A DNA stretch of 64,000 bases, taken from Collinsella tanakaei. Its GTDB lineage: Bacteria; Actinomycetota; Coriobacteriia; Coriobacteriales; Coriobacteriaceae. The notes under the pieces are model-generated. The model had not been told where the DNA came from and made no database searches. It saw only the letters and a list, made by a program, of their open reading frames with translations. The stretch spans positions 1 through 64,000 of the forward strand of contig NZ_JADYTL010000005.1 of NCBI RefSeq assembly GCF_021531055.1, given 5' to 3'. Made by a program: the position numbers and the translations under genes. Shown here in pieces: positions 42,112-51,006 of the stretch (position 1 is its first letter; the number at the start of each line of letters is the position of its first letter).

Positions 42112-43005
42112 ATGTCCAACGTCATCACCAGCCCAGATCAAGCCCTTTACCAGCGCGAGGGGGCCTACATCCCCCGTATCGCCGCCGTGCACGACATGTG
42201 CGGTTACGGAAAGTGCTCGCTCGGCGTCGCCATCCCCGTGCTCTCGGCAGCCGGCTGCGACGTATGCCCCGTCCCCACGTCGCTGTTCTCCTCGCACACG
42301 GCATTCCCCGGCTGGTATATGCATGACACCACCGATATGCTGCCCGATTACCTTGCCGCCTGGAAGAACATCGGCGTCGGGATCGATGCCGTCTACTCCG
42401 GCTTCCTCGGTGCCCCCGAGCAGGTCGACCGCATCCGCGACCTGTACGCCATGTATCCCGACGCCCTGCGCGTCGTCGACCCCGTGATGGCCGACCACGG
42501 CAAGGTCTACCCCACGTACACGCCCGAGCTGTGCGCCGCGATGGCGGAGCTCGCCGAGGGCGCGGACATCCTCACGCCCAACCTCACCGAAGCCGCGATC
42601 ATCCTGGGCGAGCCCATCGGCGACGCATGGGCCGGCGAGGACATCGCCGATGACGAGGCACGCCGCATGGTCGATGCCCTGCTTGCCAAGGGCACCAAGA
42701 CGGCCGTCCTCAAGGGAATCCAGCGCGGCGATGGCCGCATCCGCAATTTCGTGGGAACCGAGGGCGGCGCGTTCTTCGAGGTCGACAACGAGCTGCTGCC
42801 CTATATGCTGCACGGCACCGGCGACCTGTACTGCTCCTGCCTGCTCGCCGCCGTCATGGCGGGCCGGACGCTCGAGGAGTCGGTGCGCTTCGCCTGCGAT
42901 TTCGTGCACGACGCCATGCTCGTCTCGGCCGAGCAGCCGCAGTTCCGCGAGCGCGGCGTCTCGTTCGAGACGATGCTCGGACGCGTGGCCGACCTGCTCA
43001 AATAA
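42112..43005 (+). CDS. pyridoxamine/pyridoxal kinase family protein
   Basis: 297 residues, ribokinase-fold PdxK/PdxY-like kinase. Segments are VHDMCGYGKCSLGVAIPVLSA (N-terminal glycine motif), PVPTSLFSSHTAFPG, VVDPVMADHGKVYPTY and the anion-hole motif HGTGDLYCS. Should phosphorylate vitamin B6 forms. AAGGA lies six bases before the ATG. Divergent from carA across a 325-base gap (41787-42111) in which little else is seen. Confidence 0.88.
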   Translation: MSNVITSPDQALYQREGAYIPRIAAVHDMCGYGKCSLGVAIPVLSAAGCDVCPVPTSLFSSHTAFPGWYMHDTTDMLPDYLAAWKNIGVGIDAVYSGFLGAPEQVDRIRDLYAMYPDALRVVDPVMADHGKVYPTYTPELCAAMAELAEGADILTPNLTEAAIILGEPIGDAWAGEDIADDEARRMVDALLAKGTKTAVLKGIQRGDGRIRNFVGTEGGAFFEVDNELLPYMLHGTGDLYCSCLLAAVMAGRTLEESVRFACDFVHDAMLVSAEQPQFRERGVSFETMLGRVADLLK

Positions 43006-43032
43006 CGCGAATCCCTCTGTGCCGCAACGCGA

Positions 43033-43069
43033 GGACGGCGGAGCCCGACACGGGTTCCGCCGTCCTTTT
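43033..43069 (+). terminator. rho-independent terminator of the pyridoxamine kinase gene
   Basis: Perfect 10-bp stem GGACGGCGGA/TCCGCCGTCC (43033-43042/43056-43065) with TTTT tail. Confidence 0.93.
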
Positions 43070-43142
43070 CGTCTCTATATGCACCTCACGTATCGAAACG
43101 GCGCAACTGGCCGAATAGCGCCCGCGGCGGCCCAGGCGGGCG

Positions 43143-44126
43143 TCAATTCGCCTCGTTGCCGGCTTCCTCGCTGCTGGATTCGGACGCAGCGCCGCTCCCG
43201 TCACCCGTAAACGTCTCGGAGCCGTGCAGGTCGCGCTCGAGCTGCTGCTCGATGTGCATATCGTCGACGTCATCCTGCGTGATCTCGGAGGATTCGGTCA
43301 GCGACGAGACGGAGTTGACCTGCTCCTGGATCTTCTCGGCGGTCTCGTCGTCCATGCCGACGATGCGAAGCTCCCAGTCGATCGTGCTCGACGTATCCGA
43401 CACGTCCTTGGTCCAGATGAAGGTCAGCATCGCACGCAGGGACCCCTGCCCCTTCACGAATCCGAAAAAGCTATCGTGCACGAAGTTGCCGTCGTCGTCC
43501 ACCCGGACGAACACGTTGTACTCGACGCGGTTGATCTTGTCGTTCAACAGCGCATTCGTCGACAGGGCGGATGCGGCGATCTGCGAGTTGGACAAAAGCT
43601 CGAGCTCGTTTTTCGACGTCGAGTCGACCACCGACACCTCGACCACGCCCGTGCGCTCATCGGCCTCGTCGACCGTGAACTCGCTCGGGAACTGCGTGAA
43701 GCCGTTGCCCCATTCGACGCCGCTCTCCATGGCATGGGTCACGGTCTCCACCGTCGTGCGCTCCGACAGGTTGGCGGTGTTCAGACGCCGGCTGACGCCA
43801 TAGGCGACCTGCATGCCCACCACGAGCACGAGCACGCCCACGATGCATAGCAGCGCCATGCGCGAGATGGCCTCGCCCGCCTTCGAACCCGACGGGTCGT
43901 CTGCGGACAACGGGTCGACCTTCGCCTGACTTGCGCGACGGCGGCTGCGATGGTCGGCCTCGAGCTTGTTGACCGCGGCGGCACCGCCTTCGCGGCGGGC
44001 CTTCGCGCGGACCTCGCGGCGACGGCTGGCATCGCGAGCCCGCATGGGGTCGACGACACCGGAGTCGTCCAGCTCGGAGAACAGCTCCGTCGCTTCTTCG
44101 GCTGTCAGAGGAGGTCGCTTTGCCAT
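43143..44126 (-). CDS. hypothetical membrane-anchored protein
   Basis: 327 residues, no recognised family. A very basic cytoplasmic head (1-88, many Arg/Lys, Ala) contains an acidic SELDDSG region, one membrane helix follows (about 90-112, MALLCIVGVLVLVVGMQVAY), then an extracytoplasmic domain with many Thr, Ser, Asp and Glu and a final acidic, Ser-rich tail. It lies 58 bases downstream of the ABC exporter and probably shares its transcript. The outer domain could be a novel adhesin or regulator, but nothing in the sequence decides this. Confidence 0.75.
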   Translation of the reverse strand: MAKRPPLTAEEATELFSELDDSGVVDPMRARDASRRREVRAKARREGGAAAVNKLEADHRSRRRASQAKVDPLSADDPSGSKAGEAISRMALLCIVGVLVLVVGMQVAYGVSRRLNTANLSERTTVETVTHAMESGVEWGNGFTQFPSEFTVDEADERTGVVEVSVVDSTSKNELELLSNSQIAASALSTNALLNDKINRVEYNVFVRVDDDGNFVHDSFFGFVKGQGSLRAMLTFIWTKDVSDTSSTIDWELRIVGMDDETAEKIQEQVNSVSSLTESSEITQDDVDDMHIEQQLERDLHGSETFTGDGSGAASESSSEEAGNEAN

Positions 44127-44184
44127 CGTCTCGCCTTCGTCACCCTACATCATCGCCTGCGCATACGGAACGGCGGTGCGCTCC

Positions 44185-45996
44185 CTACGCCGGCATCTCG
44201 CCGGCCAGCGCCGCATCGGCGGCGCGAACGCCCTCGAACTGCATTCGATAGTAACGGGCGTACGTGCCTCCCCGCGCGAGAAGCTCCTCATGCGTGCCAC
44301 GTTCCACGACCTGCCCACGTTCCACAGTCGCGATCTCGTCGGCGTTTTTGATCGTGGACAGGCGATGCGCGATGATGATCGTCGTGCGGTCCTGCGCCAA
44401 GCGCTCGAGCGACTCCTGCACGGCCTCCTCGCTCTCGTTGTCGAGCGCGCTCGTGGCCTCGTCCAGGATGAGGATCGCCGGGTCCTTGAGGAACACGCGT
44501 GCAATGGCGACGCGCTGCTTCTGACCGCCGGACAGGCGGCTGCCCCGCTCGCCGACCACCGTGTCGTAGCCGTCCGGCAGACTCGCGATGAAATCGTGGA
44601 TGTTCGCGCGACGCGCCGCCTGCTCGATCTCGGCCGCCGAGGCGTCGGGACGGCCGTAGGCGATATTCTCGCCGATCGTGCCGTCGAACAGGTACACGTC
44701 CTGCTGGACCAACCCGATGGCGCGACGCAGGGACTCCTGCGTGACTTCGCGGACGTCCTGCCCGTCGATCGTGATGGAGCCGGCGTCGATATCGTAGAAG
44801 CGCGGCAGCAGGGAGCACGTGGTCGATTTGCCGCCACCCGAGGGGCCGACGAGCGCGATGGTCTCGCCGGGACGGATCGACAGGTTCAGGTGGTCGATCA
44901 CCGGACGGGCATCTCCGCCCTCGGAAAGCTCGACATCCTTGTACGAGAAGCAGACGTCGCGATACTCGATGGCGCCGGGACCGACCTCGAGCGGGCGGGC
45001 GTCGGGGGCGTCCTGGACATCGGGCATCGTGGCGAGCACCTCGTCCATGCGTTTGAAGCCCGCGATGGCCTTTTGGAACGTCTCGGTGGAGTTGACGAGC
45101 GTCTCGATCGGCGTGGCGAACAGCGAGATGTACAGAGCGAACGTCGCCAGATCGACGGCCGTCATCTGGCCGGCGGCGATCAGCAAACCGCCGGCGACGA
45201 TGATGGTGGTGTAGAGCGTGCCGGTCATAAGCGCGCTCGTCGCCTGGTAGGCGCCCATGGCATGGTACTGGTTGACCTTGGAATCGAGATAGGCGGCATT
45301 GGAGCGGCGGAACTTGCCGCGCTCGGTGGCCTCGTTGGCGAAGGATTTGACGACGCGGATGCCGGCAAGCGAATCCTGAAGCTGGGAGTTGACGCCGGCG
45401 ATCTTCTTGCGGTTGTCGGCGAACACCGCGCGCATGGTGAGGTTCTGGCGCACCATGATCGCGATGAACACGGCCGTGATCAGCGCCATGATGGCGGCCA
45501 GCGCCGGCGCGATGGTGAACAGGATGACGAACGCGCCGACGATCTCGATGGTGCAGATGATGATCCATTCGGGCAGATGGTGGGCGCCCTCGCAGATATC
45601 GAACAGGTCGTTGACCACGCGGCTCATCATATCGCCGGAGTTCACGCGGTCGAAGTACGAGAAGCAGAAGCGCTCATACTGGTCGAACAGGTCCTCGCGC
45701 ATCTTGGATTCCATGCGCGCGCCCATGATATGGCCCTGTGCCGACACGAAATAACGGCACCCCGTACGGACGAGGTACATGACGATCAGACCGGCGGCGA
45801 TATAGGCAAGCGACCCCATGATCGCCTGCGGGCCGTCCATGAACAGCCCGCCGGTCAGGTTGCGCAGCACGATGGGAAATGCCAAATCGATACCGGCAAG
45901 CACCAACGCGCATACCGTATCCGCGATGAACAGATGCTTTTGCGGGCCGTAATAGGCGATGAACCGACGGAACATGCCGGACTGCTGCTTGGACAA
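44185..45996 (-). CDS. ABC exporter, fused permease and ATPase
   Basis: 603 residues: six-helix type IV permease (about 1-310) and ATPase (about 345-590) with Walker A GPSGGGKSTTC, Q-loop, signature LSGGQKQRVAIARV, Walker B ILILDEATSALD and the H-loop IAHRLST. Likely a homodimeric lipid or drug exporter (MsbA/LmrA type). Ordinary length. Lies between the NUDIX gene (95-base gap with terminator) and the hypothetical protein. Confidence 0.93.
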   Translation of the reverse strand: MSKQQSGMFRRFIAYYGPQKHLFIADTVCALVLAGIDLAFPIVLRNLTGGLFMDGPQAIMGSLAYIAAGLIVMYLVRTGCRYFVSAQGHIMGARMESKMREDLFDQYERFCFSYFDRVNSGDMMSRVVNDLFDICEGAHHLPEWIIICTIEIVGAFVILFTIAPALAAIMALITAVFIAIMVRQNLTMRAVFADNRKKIAGVNSQLQDSLAGIRVVKSFANEATERGKFRRSNAAYLDSKVNQYHAMGAYQATSALMTGTLYTTIIVAGGLLIAAGQMTAVDLATFALYISLFATPIETLVNSTETFQKAIAGFKRMDEVLATMPDVQDAPDARPLEVGPGAIEYRDVCFSYKDVELSEGGDARPVIDHLNLSIRPGETIALVGPSGGGKSTTCSLLPRFYDIDAGSITIDGQDVREVTQESLRRAIGLVQQDVYLFDGTIGENIAYGRPDASAAEIEQAARRANIHDFIASLPDGYDTVVGERGSRLSGGQKQRVAIARVFLKDPAILILDEATSALDNESEEAVQESLERLAQDRTTIIIAHRLSTIKNADEIATVERGQVVERGTHEELLARGGTYARYYRMQFEGVRAADAALAGEMPA

Positions 45997-46039
45997 CGAT
46001 CTCTCCTTATTACCGACGTGACGAGACGAACAGGACCGA

Positions 46040-46082
46040 GAAAGATGAAGATGCGCAGAGGCATGCCGCGCCCCTGCGCATC
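46040..46082 (-). terminator. terminator of the NUDIX gene
   Basis: Nine-bp stem GATGCGCAG/CTGCGCATC (46050-46058/46074-46082) with a 15-base loop, followed on the minus strand by TTCATCTTT. Confidence 0.65.
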
Positions 46083-46091
46083 CTGACGATC

Positions 46092-46739
46092 CTAGAGACG
46101 ATGCGCGATCGCGTCGCAGGCGAGCGCGCCCACGACGGTCTTGGCATCCTGGATCTTGCCGTCGAGCACGGCATCGATGAGCTCGGACAGCGGCACGAGG
46201 TCGACGTTTAAGAACTCGTCCTCATCGGGGCAGGCCTGGTCGAATTCGAGCTGCGTGGCCATGTAGATGTGGATGAGCTCGTCGCAGAAGCCCGCCGAGC
46301 TGGCGATGGTCGTGAGGTAGCGCATGCGGTGCGCGATGAAACCGGTCTCCTCGTGCAGCTCGCGACGGGCGCACTCCTCCGGATCCTCGCCCGGATCGAG
46401 CTTGCCGGCGGGAAGCTCGACCGTCACGCGGTCGAGCGCGGTGCGGTACTGGCGCACGAGCGCGATCTTGCCGCTCTCGGTCAGGGCCACGATGGCGGCG
46501 GCGCCGTGGTGGCGCACGATGTCGCGGCGGGAGGTATGGCCGTTGGGCAGCTCGACCTGCAGCGTATCGACGTTGAAGATCTTGCCGCTCCAGGCTCGGT
46601 CCTCGGACAGGATGCGCTCGTGGAGGCCAGGGTCGCGCTCATCGTCGTCGCCGAGCACGAGCGCGGGAACGTACTCCTCCTGCTCGTCGATCTCGGCCTG
46701 TTCGGGCACCTCGAGATTCTCGGTATCCGTGTTCTCCAT
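46092..46739 (-). CDS. NUDIX hydrolase, ADP-ribose pyrophosphatase type
   Basis: 215 residues. The Nudix box GX5EX7REUXEEXGU is seen as GKLDPGEDPEECARRELHEETG-type sequence (about 115-136). LVRQYRTALDRVTVELPAG matches the ADP-ribose pyrophosphatase subgroup. The first 37 residues are strongly acidic (EVPEQAEIDEQEEY) and precede the usual start. Likely cleaves ADP-ribose or a related nucleoside diphosphate sugar. The gene begins MENTDTENLEV at 46739. Confidence 0.9.
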   Translation of the reverse strand: MENTDTENLEVPEQAEIDEQEEYVPALVLGDDDERDPGLHERILSEDRAWSGKIFNVDTLQVELPNGHTSRRDIVRHHGAAAIVALTESGKIALVRQYRTALDRVTVELPAGKLDPGEDPEECARRELHEETGFIAHRMRYLTTIASSAGFCDELIHIYMATQLEFDQACPDEDEFLNVDLVPLSELIDAVLDGKIQDAKTVVGALACDAIAHRL

Positions 46740-46810
46740 ATCCCATCACACCTTTCGCCCGCTCGGCTTACCCTCATACACGGTGTCAAACGCTGCTATT
46801 GTGGCACGAA

Positions 46811-46835
46811 TGGGGACGCGCTTCCAGCGTCCCCA
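46811..46835. other. hairpin upstream of the NUDIX gene
   Basis: Nine-bp stem TGGGGACGC/GCGTCCCCA with a seven-base loop, about 70 bases before the NUDIX start. No T-run. The 526-base gap (46740-47265) also holds repeat copy 3 and the purD terminator. A TTGACA hexamer lies near 46784 without a fitting -10. Confidence 0.45.
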
Positions 46836-46969
46836 CAGGCGGCACGGTATTCCCATGCCGACGCGGGCGCTACCCGATCTCCATGCGGTCTTTCGGCTCC
46901 GCTCCCGCCCGTTTTCGGCCCTCGTGAGCCCAAAACGGGACCAGGCCGCGCTGGGGGAGCGATAACTTC

Positions 46970-47095
46970 GTTTACGGTTCGGTTTTGAGGCATCCTGCCG
47001 AGTGGACATCGTCCTCAAATCGACAAACTCGCTGGTACAGCTTGTGCATACAAGTGTTGATACTATCGATGTGCCTATAAAACCGAACCGTAAAC
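46970..47095 (+). repeat. palindromic repeat element, copy 3 of 5
   Basis: 126 bp, 17-bp perfect terminal inverted repeats (46970-46986/47079-47095). The interior is the most diverged: GAGTGG replaces GAGTAG and the core reads GCTGGT. Located between the purD terminator and the NUDIX gene. Confidence 0.9.
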
Positions 47096-47189
47096 CTTAT
47101 CGGGGGTCCAGACCCCTCCCAAACCGCCTTCACACACCGAAGCGGACGGATACCGCCGCGCCGGCGCGGCGCGCAAGCTCGCATCCCGC

Positions 47190-47225
47190 ACAAGAAGCGG
47201 TGCGCCGAAAACCCGACGCACCGCT
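47190..47225 (-). terminator. terminator of purD
   Basis: Nine-bp stem AGCGGTGCG/CGCACCGCT (47196-47204/47217-47225), 12-base loop, tail TCTTGT on the minus strand. Confidence 0.6.
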
Positions 47226-47265
47226 TTCCCAGCTCGGTTCTTATCCGGACAATGGCAACGCGCCG

Positions 47266-48576
47266 CTAGTCCCACGCCTCGCGACCGCGCAACGCGCGCA
47301 GGCCGATGTCATGGCGCAGCGTCTTGCCCTCGAAGTCGATCTTCTCGCACGCCTCGTACGCCAGATCGCGCGCGGCCTCGAACGTCGGCGCGAGCGCCGT
47401 CACGTTGAGCACGCGGCCGCCGTTGGTGAGCACGCGGCCCTCATCGTCCATGCGCGTGCCGGCGTGGTACACCGTCAGGTCATCCATGGCCTCGGCATCC
47501 TCGATGCCGGTGATAACCTTGCCCTTCTCATAGCTCCCCGGGTATCCGGCGCTCGTGAGCACCACGCTCACGGCATACTCGGGGCGCCAGGAGAGCTCGA
47601 CATCGTCTAGGCGCTGCTCGGCGCAGGCGAGCATGACCTCCACGAGATCGTTTTCCAGACGCGGCAGGATGACCTGCGTCTCGGGATCGCCGAAGCGGGC
47701 GTTGAACTCGAGCACCTTGGGGCCGGCGGGCGTGAGCATGAAACCACCGTACAGGCAGCCGCGGTAATCGATACCCTCGGCCGCGAGCTCGGCCACGGTG
47801 GCCTCCATGATGCGCACCATCTCGGCGTGCTCCTCGTCGGTCACGATGGGCACGGGGCTGTAGACGCCCATGCCACCGGTGTTGGGGCCCAAATCGCCCT
47901 CGAGTGCGCGCTTGTGGTCCTGCGAGGTATCCATCGGACGGACACAGCGTCCGTCGGTGAACGCCAGCAGCGAGCACTCCGGACCGGTCAGCATCTCCTC
48001 GATGACCACCGTGGAGCCGGCATCGCCGAACGTGCCGCTAAAGCACTCGTGCACGGCCTCCTCGGCCTGCGCGAGCTCGGTCGCCACGATCACGCCCTTG
48101 CCGGCAGCCAGGCCGTCGGCCTTCACCACGAGCGGAGCGCCCTGCTCGCGCACGTAGGCGAGCGCCGACTCCTCGTCGGTAAAGGAACCGTAAGCCGCCG
48201 TCGGCACGCCGGCACGACCCATGACCTGCTTGGAGAAGAGCTTGGAGCCCTCCATCTGGGCACCGGCTGCCCCCGGCCCGAAGCAGGGGATACCCGCCTC
48301 GCGCACGGCGTCGGCGACACCGACCACGAGCGGGGCCTCGGGGCCGATCACGACCAGGCCGCAGCCCGTCTCGCAGGCGAAATCGGCGACGGCAGCGGGG
48401 TCCTCGGCATCGAGCGAGACGTTCTCGCCCACGGCGACCGTGCCGCCGTTGCCCGGGGCGATATAGAGCTTGCCGCAGCGCGGCGACGCGGCGAGCTTGC
48501 AGGCGAGCGCGTGCTCGCGGCCACCGCTGCCGAGCAGCAGGATATCGAGGGTGGAAACGTCGTTGGTAGCGGCCAT
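47266..48576 (-). CDS. purD: phosphoribosylamine-glycine ligase
   Basis: GAR synthetase, second step of purine synthesis. 436 residues, ATP-grasp. [58 protein letters not shown] and [12 protein letters not shown] are conserved. Begins 10 bases after the degV stop; third gene of purA-degV-purD. Confidence 0.98.
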   Translation of the reverse strand: MAATNDVSTLDILLLGSGGREHALACKLAASPRCGKLYIAPGNGGTVAVGENVSLDAEDPAAVADFACETGCGLVVIGPEAPLVVGVADAVREAGIPCFGPGAAGAQMEGSKLFSKQVMGRAGVPTAAYGSFTDEESALAYVREQGAPLVVKADGLAAGKGVIVATELAQAEEAVHECFSGTFGDAGSTVVIEEMLTGPECSLLAFTDGRCVRPMDTSQDHKRALEGDLGPNTGGMGVYSPVPIVTDEEHAEMVRIMEATVAELAAEGIDYRGCLYGGFMLTPAGPKVLEFNARFGDPETQVILPRLENDLVEVMLACAEQRLDDVELSWRPEYAVSVVLTSAGYPGSYEKGKVITGIEDAEAMDDLTVYHAGTRMDDEGRVLTNGGRVLNVTALAPTFEAARDLAYEACEKIDFEGKTLRHDIGLRALRGREAWD

Positions 48577-48586
48577 GGGTCCTCCT

Positions 48587-49498
48587 TTAGAACGCAGCCT
48601 CGAGGAACATATCCGAATCGTCCAGAAGCGGGCTGTGGAGCGCGGCGGGATAGCTCAGCAGGCCCACGGCCCCCTCCCCCACGTGCGTGGCGATGCACGG
48701 ACCGATCGTGGCGATACCGCCGCAGACACCCTCGAGCTCGTTGGTCTCGAGCGGCTTTTCCAACATGGCGATCGCCTTCGGCGAACGGGTGTGCAGCTTG
48801 TAGTAGACGAGCGGTCCGAGCTCCTGGGAGCGGCGGGCCACCTTACGGGCCATGAAGGCGACGGCGTTGCGCATGCCCTTGGCCTTATGGGCGACCTCGA
48901 TACGGCCCTGCTCGCCCACCTCGATCACGACCTTCACGTTGAGGATGGAGGTCGCGAGGTGCTGGGCTCGCGTGGCGCGTCCGCCCTTGACCAGATTCGC
49001 CAGATTGTCAGGAATGAAGAAGATCTTCGCGCTGTCACGGATGGCGCGCACGCGCTCGATCGCGTCGTCGATCGTGCCGCCCTGCTCGGCGATGGCGGCG
49101 GCCTCGAGCACCATGGCGCCCTCGCCCACCGTGGCCGAATAGCTGTCGATCACCTCGAGCCGCACACCTGAGGGCATCTGCCGCGACAGGAAACGCGGGG
49201 TCTCGATGGTCGCGGACAGCTCGCGCGCGATGTGGATGGACAGGATGTCCTTGTACCCCTCGTCCACCAACTCGCGGTAGACCTCGATGAAGTCGGCGGG
49301 AGCGGGCTGCGAGGTCTGCGGCAGCTCCTTGGTGTCGCGCATCAGGTCGAGGTACTCGCCGATCTGGATGTCCACGCCGTCACGGTAGTCGCGCCCATCC
49401 GCCATGATATGCAGCGGGATCACGCGGATACCTAGGCGCTCGGCCGTCTCGTGATTGATGTCGGACGCGCTGTCCGTGACAATTGCAAACTTGCGCAT
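48587..49498 (-). CDS. DegV-family fatty-acid-binding protein
   Basis: 303 residues. N-terminal FAIVTDSASDINHE, the TSQPAPADF (TSQPSP-type) signature and the loop with SIHIARELSAT. The family binds fatty acids (FakB type) and passes them to a kinase. FakA is not in the window. Between purA and purD with gaps of 12 and 10 bases, so co-transcribed. A fatty-acid protein inside a purine operon is a context oddity, not a functional proof. Confidence 0.9.
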   Translation of the reverse strand: MRKFAIVTDSASDINHETAERLGIRVIPLHIMADGRDYRDGVDIQIGEYLDLMRDTKELPQTSQPAPADFIEVYRELVDEGYKDILSIHIARELSATIETPRFLSRQMPSGVRLEVIDSYSATVGEGAMVLEAAAIAEQGGTIDDAIERVRAIRDSAKIFFIPDNLANLVKGGRATRAQHLATSILNVKVVIEVGEQGRIEVAHKAKGMRNAVAFMARKVARRSQELGPLVYYKLHTRSPKAIAMLEKPLETNELEGVCGGIATIGPCIATHVGEGAVGLLSYPAALHSPLLDDSDMFLEAAF

Positions 49499-49510
49499 CG
49501 CCGGGGTTCC

Positions 49511-50797
49511 TTAATTCCAAAAGCGATTGATGGTCTGCTCGCGGTCGGGACCGACGGACACGAAACTCACGCGCGTATGGGCGAGCTTCTCGATGTAGGC
49601 CACGTAGTCCTGGGCCGCCTGCGGCAGCTCCTCGAAGCTGCGGCAGCCGGAGATGTCGCACTTCCAGCCGGGCAGCTCCTCGTAGACGGGCACCGCGGCG
49701 GCAAACGCGCTCTCGTGCTCGGGCACGGTGGTGTAGCGCACGCCGTCGCACTCGTAGGCAACGCATACCTTGATGGTGTCGAAGGCGGACAGCACGTCCA
49801 ACTTGGTGAGGGCGATATCGGTCAGGCCGTTCACGCGGGCGGCGTAGGTGGCGATCACGCCGTCGAACCAGCCACAGCGACGGCGGCGACCGGTGGTCAC
49901 GCCGTACTCGTAGCCATCCTCGGTGAGGGTGCGGCCCTCGGGCGTCTCGTAGGCGAGCTCGGTGGGCATGGGGCCCTCTCCCACGCGGGTGATGTAGGCC
50001 TTCATGATGCCGAGCACGCGGTCGATGTTCTTCATGCCCACGCCGGAGCCCGTGACGGAGCCGCCGGCCGTGCAGTTGGACGAGGTCACGTACGGGTAGG
50101 TGCCGTGATCGATGTCGAGCAACGTGGCCTGGGCGCCCTCGAACAGGATGGACTTGCCCTCCTCCACCAGACCGTTCAGCAGAAGGCCGCTCTCGCAGAT
50201 ATAGGGACGCAGGCGCTCGGCATAGGCCAGGTACTCCTCGCAGATCTGGTCCACGGTGTAGGTCGGCATGCCGAAGATCTTCTCGAGCTGCGGGTTCACG
50301 CGGTCGAGCGCGCGGGCGAGCTTGGCACGGAAGACGTTCTCGTCGAGCAGGTCCTGCATGCGCAGGCCGATGCGCGCCATCTTATCCTGGTAGCACGGGC
50401 CGATGCCGCGCTTGGTGGTGCCGATGCTGTGGTCGCCGAGCAGCTGCTCGTAGGCGCCGTCGAGGTCCATGTGGTACGGCATGATGACATGCGCGTTGCC
50501 CGAGACCTTGAGGTTGGCGGTCGTGATACCGTCCGCCTCGAACATGTCGATCTCCTCGAGGAGCACCTTGGGATTGACGACGCAGCCGTTGCCGATCACC
50601 GAGATGCAGTCCGGGTACATGATGCCCGAGGGCACCTGATGCAGGCCGTACTTGCGGTCGCCCACCACGATGGTGTGGCCGGCGTTATTGCCGCCCTGAT
50701 AGCGAACGACGCAGTCGAAATCCCCGGCGATCAGGTCGCAGATCTTACCCTTGCCCTCATCGCCCCACTGGGTTCCGACCAACACTGTCGAAGGCAT
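49511..50797 (-). CDS. purA: adenylosuccinate synthetase
   Basis: GTP-dependent first step from IMP to AMP. 428 residues. GDEGKGK P-loop-like motif, GGNNAGHT, TTKRGIGPCY, FEGAQATLLDIDHGTYPYVTSSN, TGRRRRCGWFD and TKLDVLS are conserved. The ATG at 50797 has AAGGAG five bases upstream. A perfect TATAAT -10 lies at 50853-50858 on the minus strand. Confidence 0.98.
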   Translation of the reverse strand: MPSTVLVGTQWGDEGKGKICDLIAGDFDCVVRYQGGNNAGHTIVVGDRKYGLHQVPSGIMYPDCISVIGNGCVVNPKVLLEEIDMFEADGITTANLKVSGNAHVIMPYHMDLDGAYEQLLGDHSIGTTKRGIGPCYQDKMARIGLRMQDLLDENVFRAKLARALDRVNPQLEKIFGMPTYTVDQICEEYLAYAERLRPYICESGLLLNGLVEEGKSILFEGAQATLLDIDHGTYPYVTSSNCTAGGSVTGSGVGMKNIDRVLGIMKAYITRVGEGPMPTELAYETPEGRTLTEDGYEYGVTTGRRRRCGWFDGVIATYAARVNGLTDIALTKLDVLSAFDTIKVCVAYECDGVRYTTVPEHESAFAAAVPVYEELPGWKCDISGCRSFEELPQAAQDYVAYIEKLAHTRVSFVSVGPDREQTINRFWN

Positions 50798-50814
50798 GTC
50801 TTCTCCTTACATAC

Positions 50815-50858
50815 AGACGATGTGCGCATCGTCTTGGCACTCAAACAGTCCTATTATA
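50815..50858 (-). promoter_or_regulatory. purA promoter and leader hairpin
   Basis: Consensus -10 TATAAT (complement of 50853-50858); no convincing -35. The short leader forms an 8-bp hairpin AGACGATG/CATCGTCT (50815-50822/50827-50834) just upstream of the ribosome site. Confidence 0.55.
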
Positions 50859-50970
50859 CGGCGGGGCGGCAACGGCGTGCCCTGCCAATTCATCGCGTTC
50901 GGCCGGCGCGACGCTTTCCCCATGCGCATCGCCGCGCCGGCGCGTAGCCCACGTGCGCAGGCACGCATGC

Positions 50971-50994
50971 AAAAGGGCGGACCGAAGTCCGCCC
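50971..50994 (-). terminator. rho-independent terminator of dnaB
   Basis: Perfect 8-bp stem GGGCGGAC/GTCCGCCC with tetraloop CGAA on the plus strand (TTCG on the minus), followed by TTTT. Confidence 0.9.
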
Positions 50995-51006
50995 CGCAGG
51001 TTGCCG

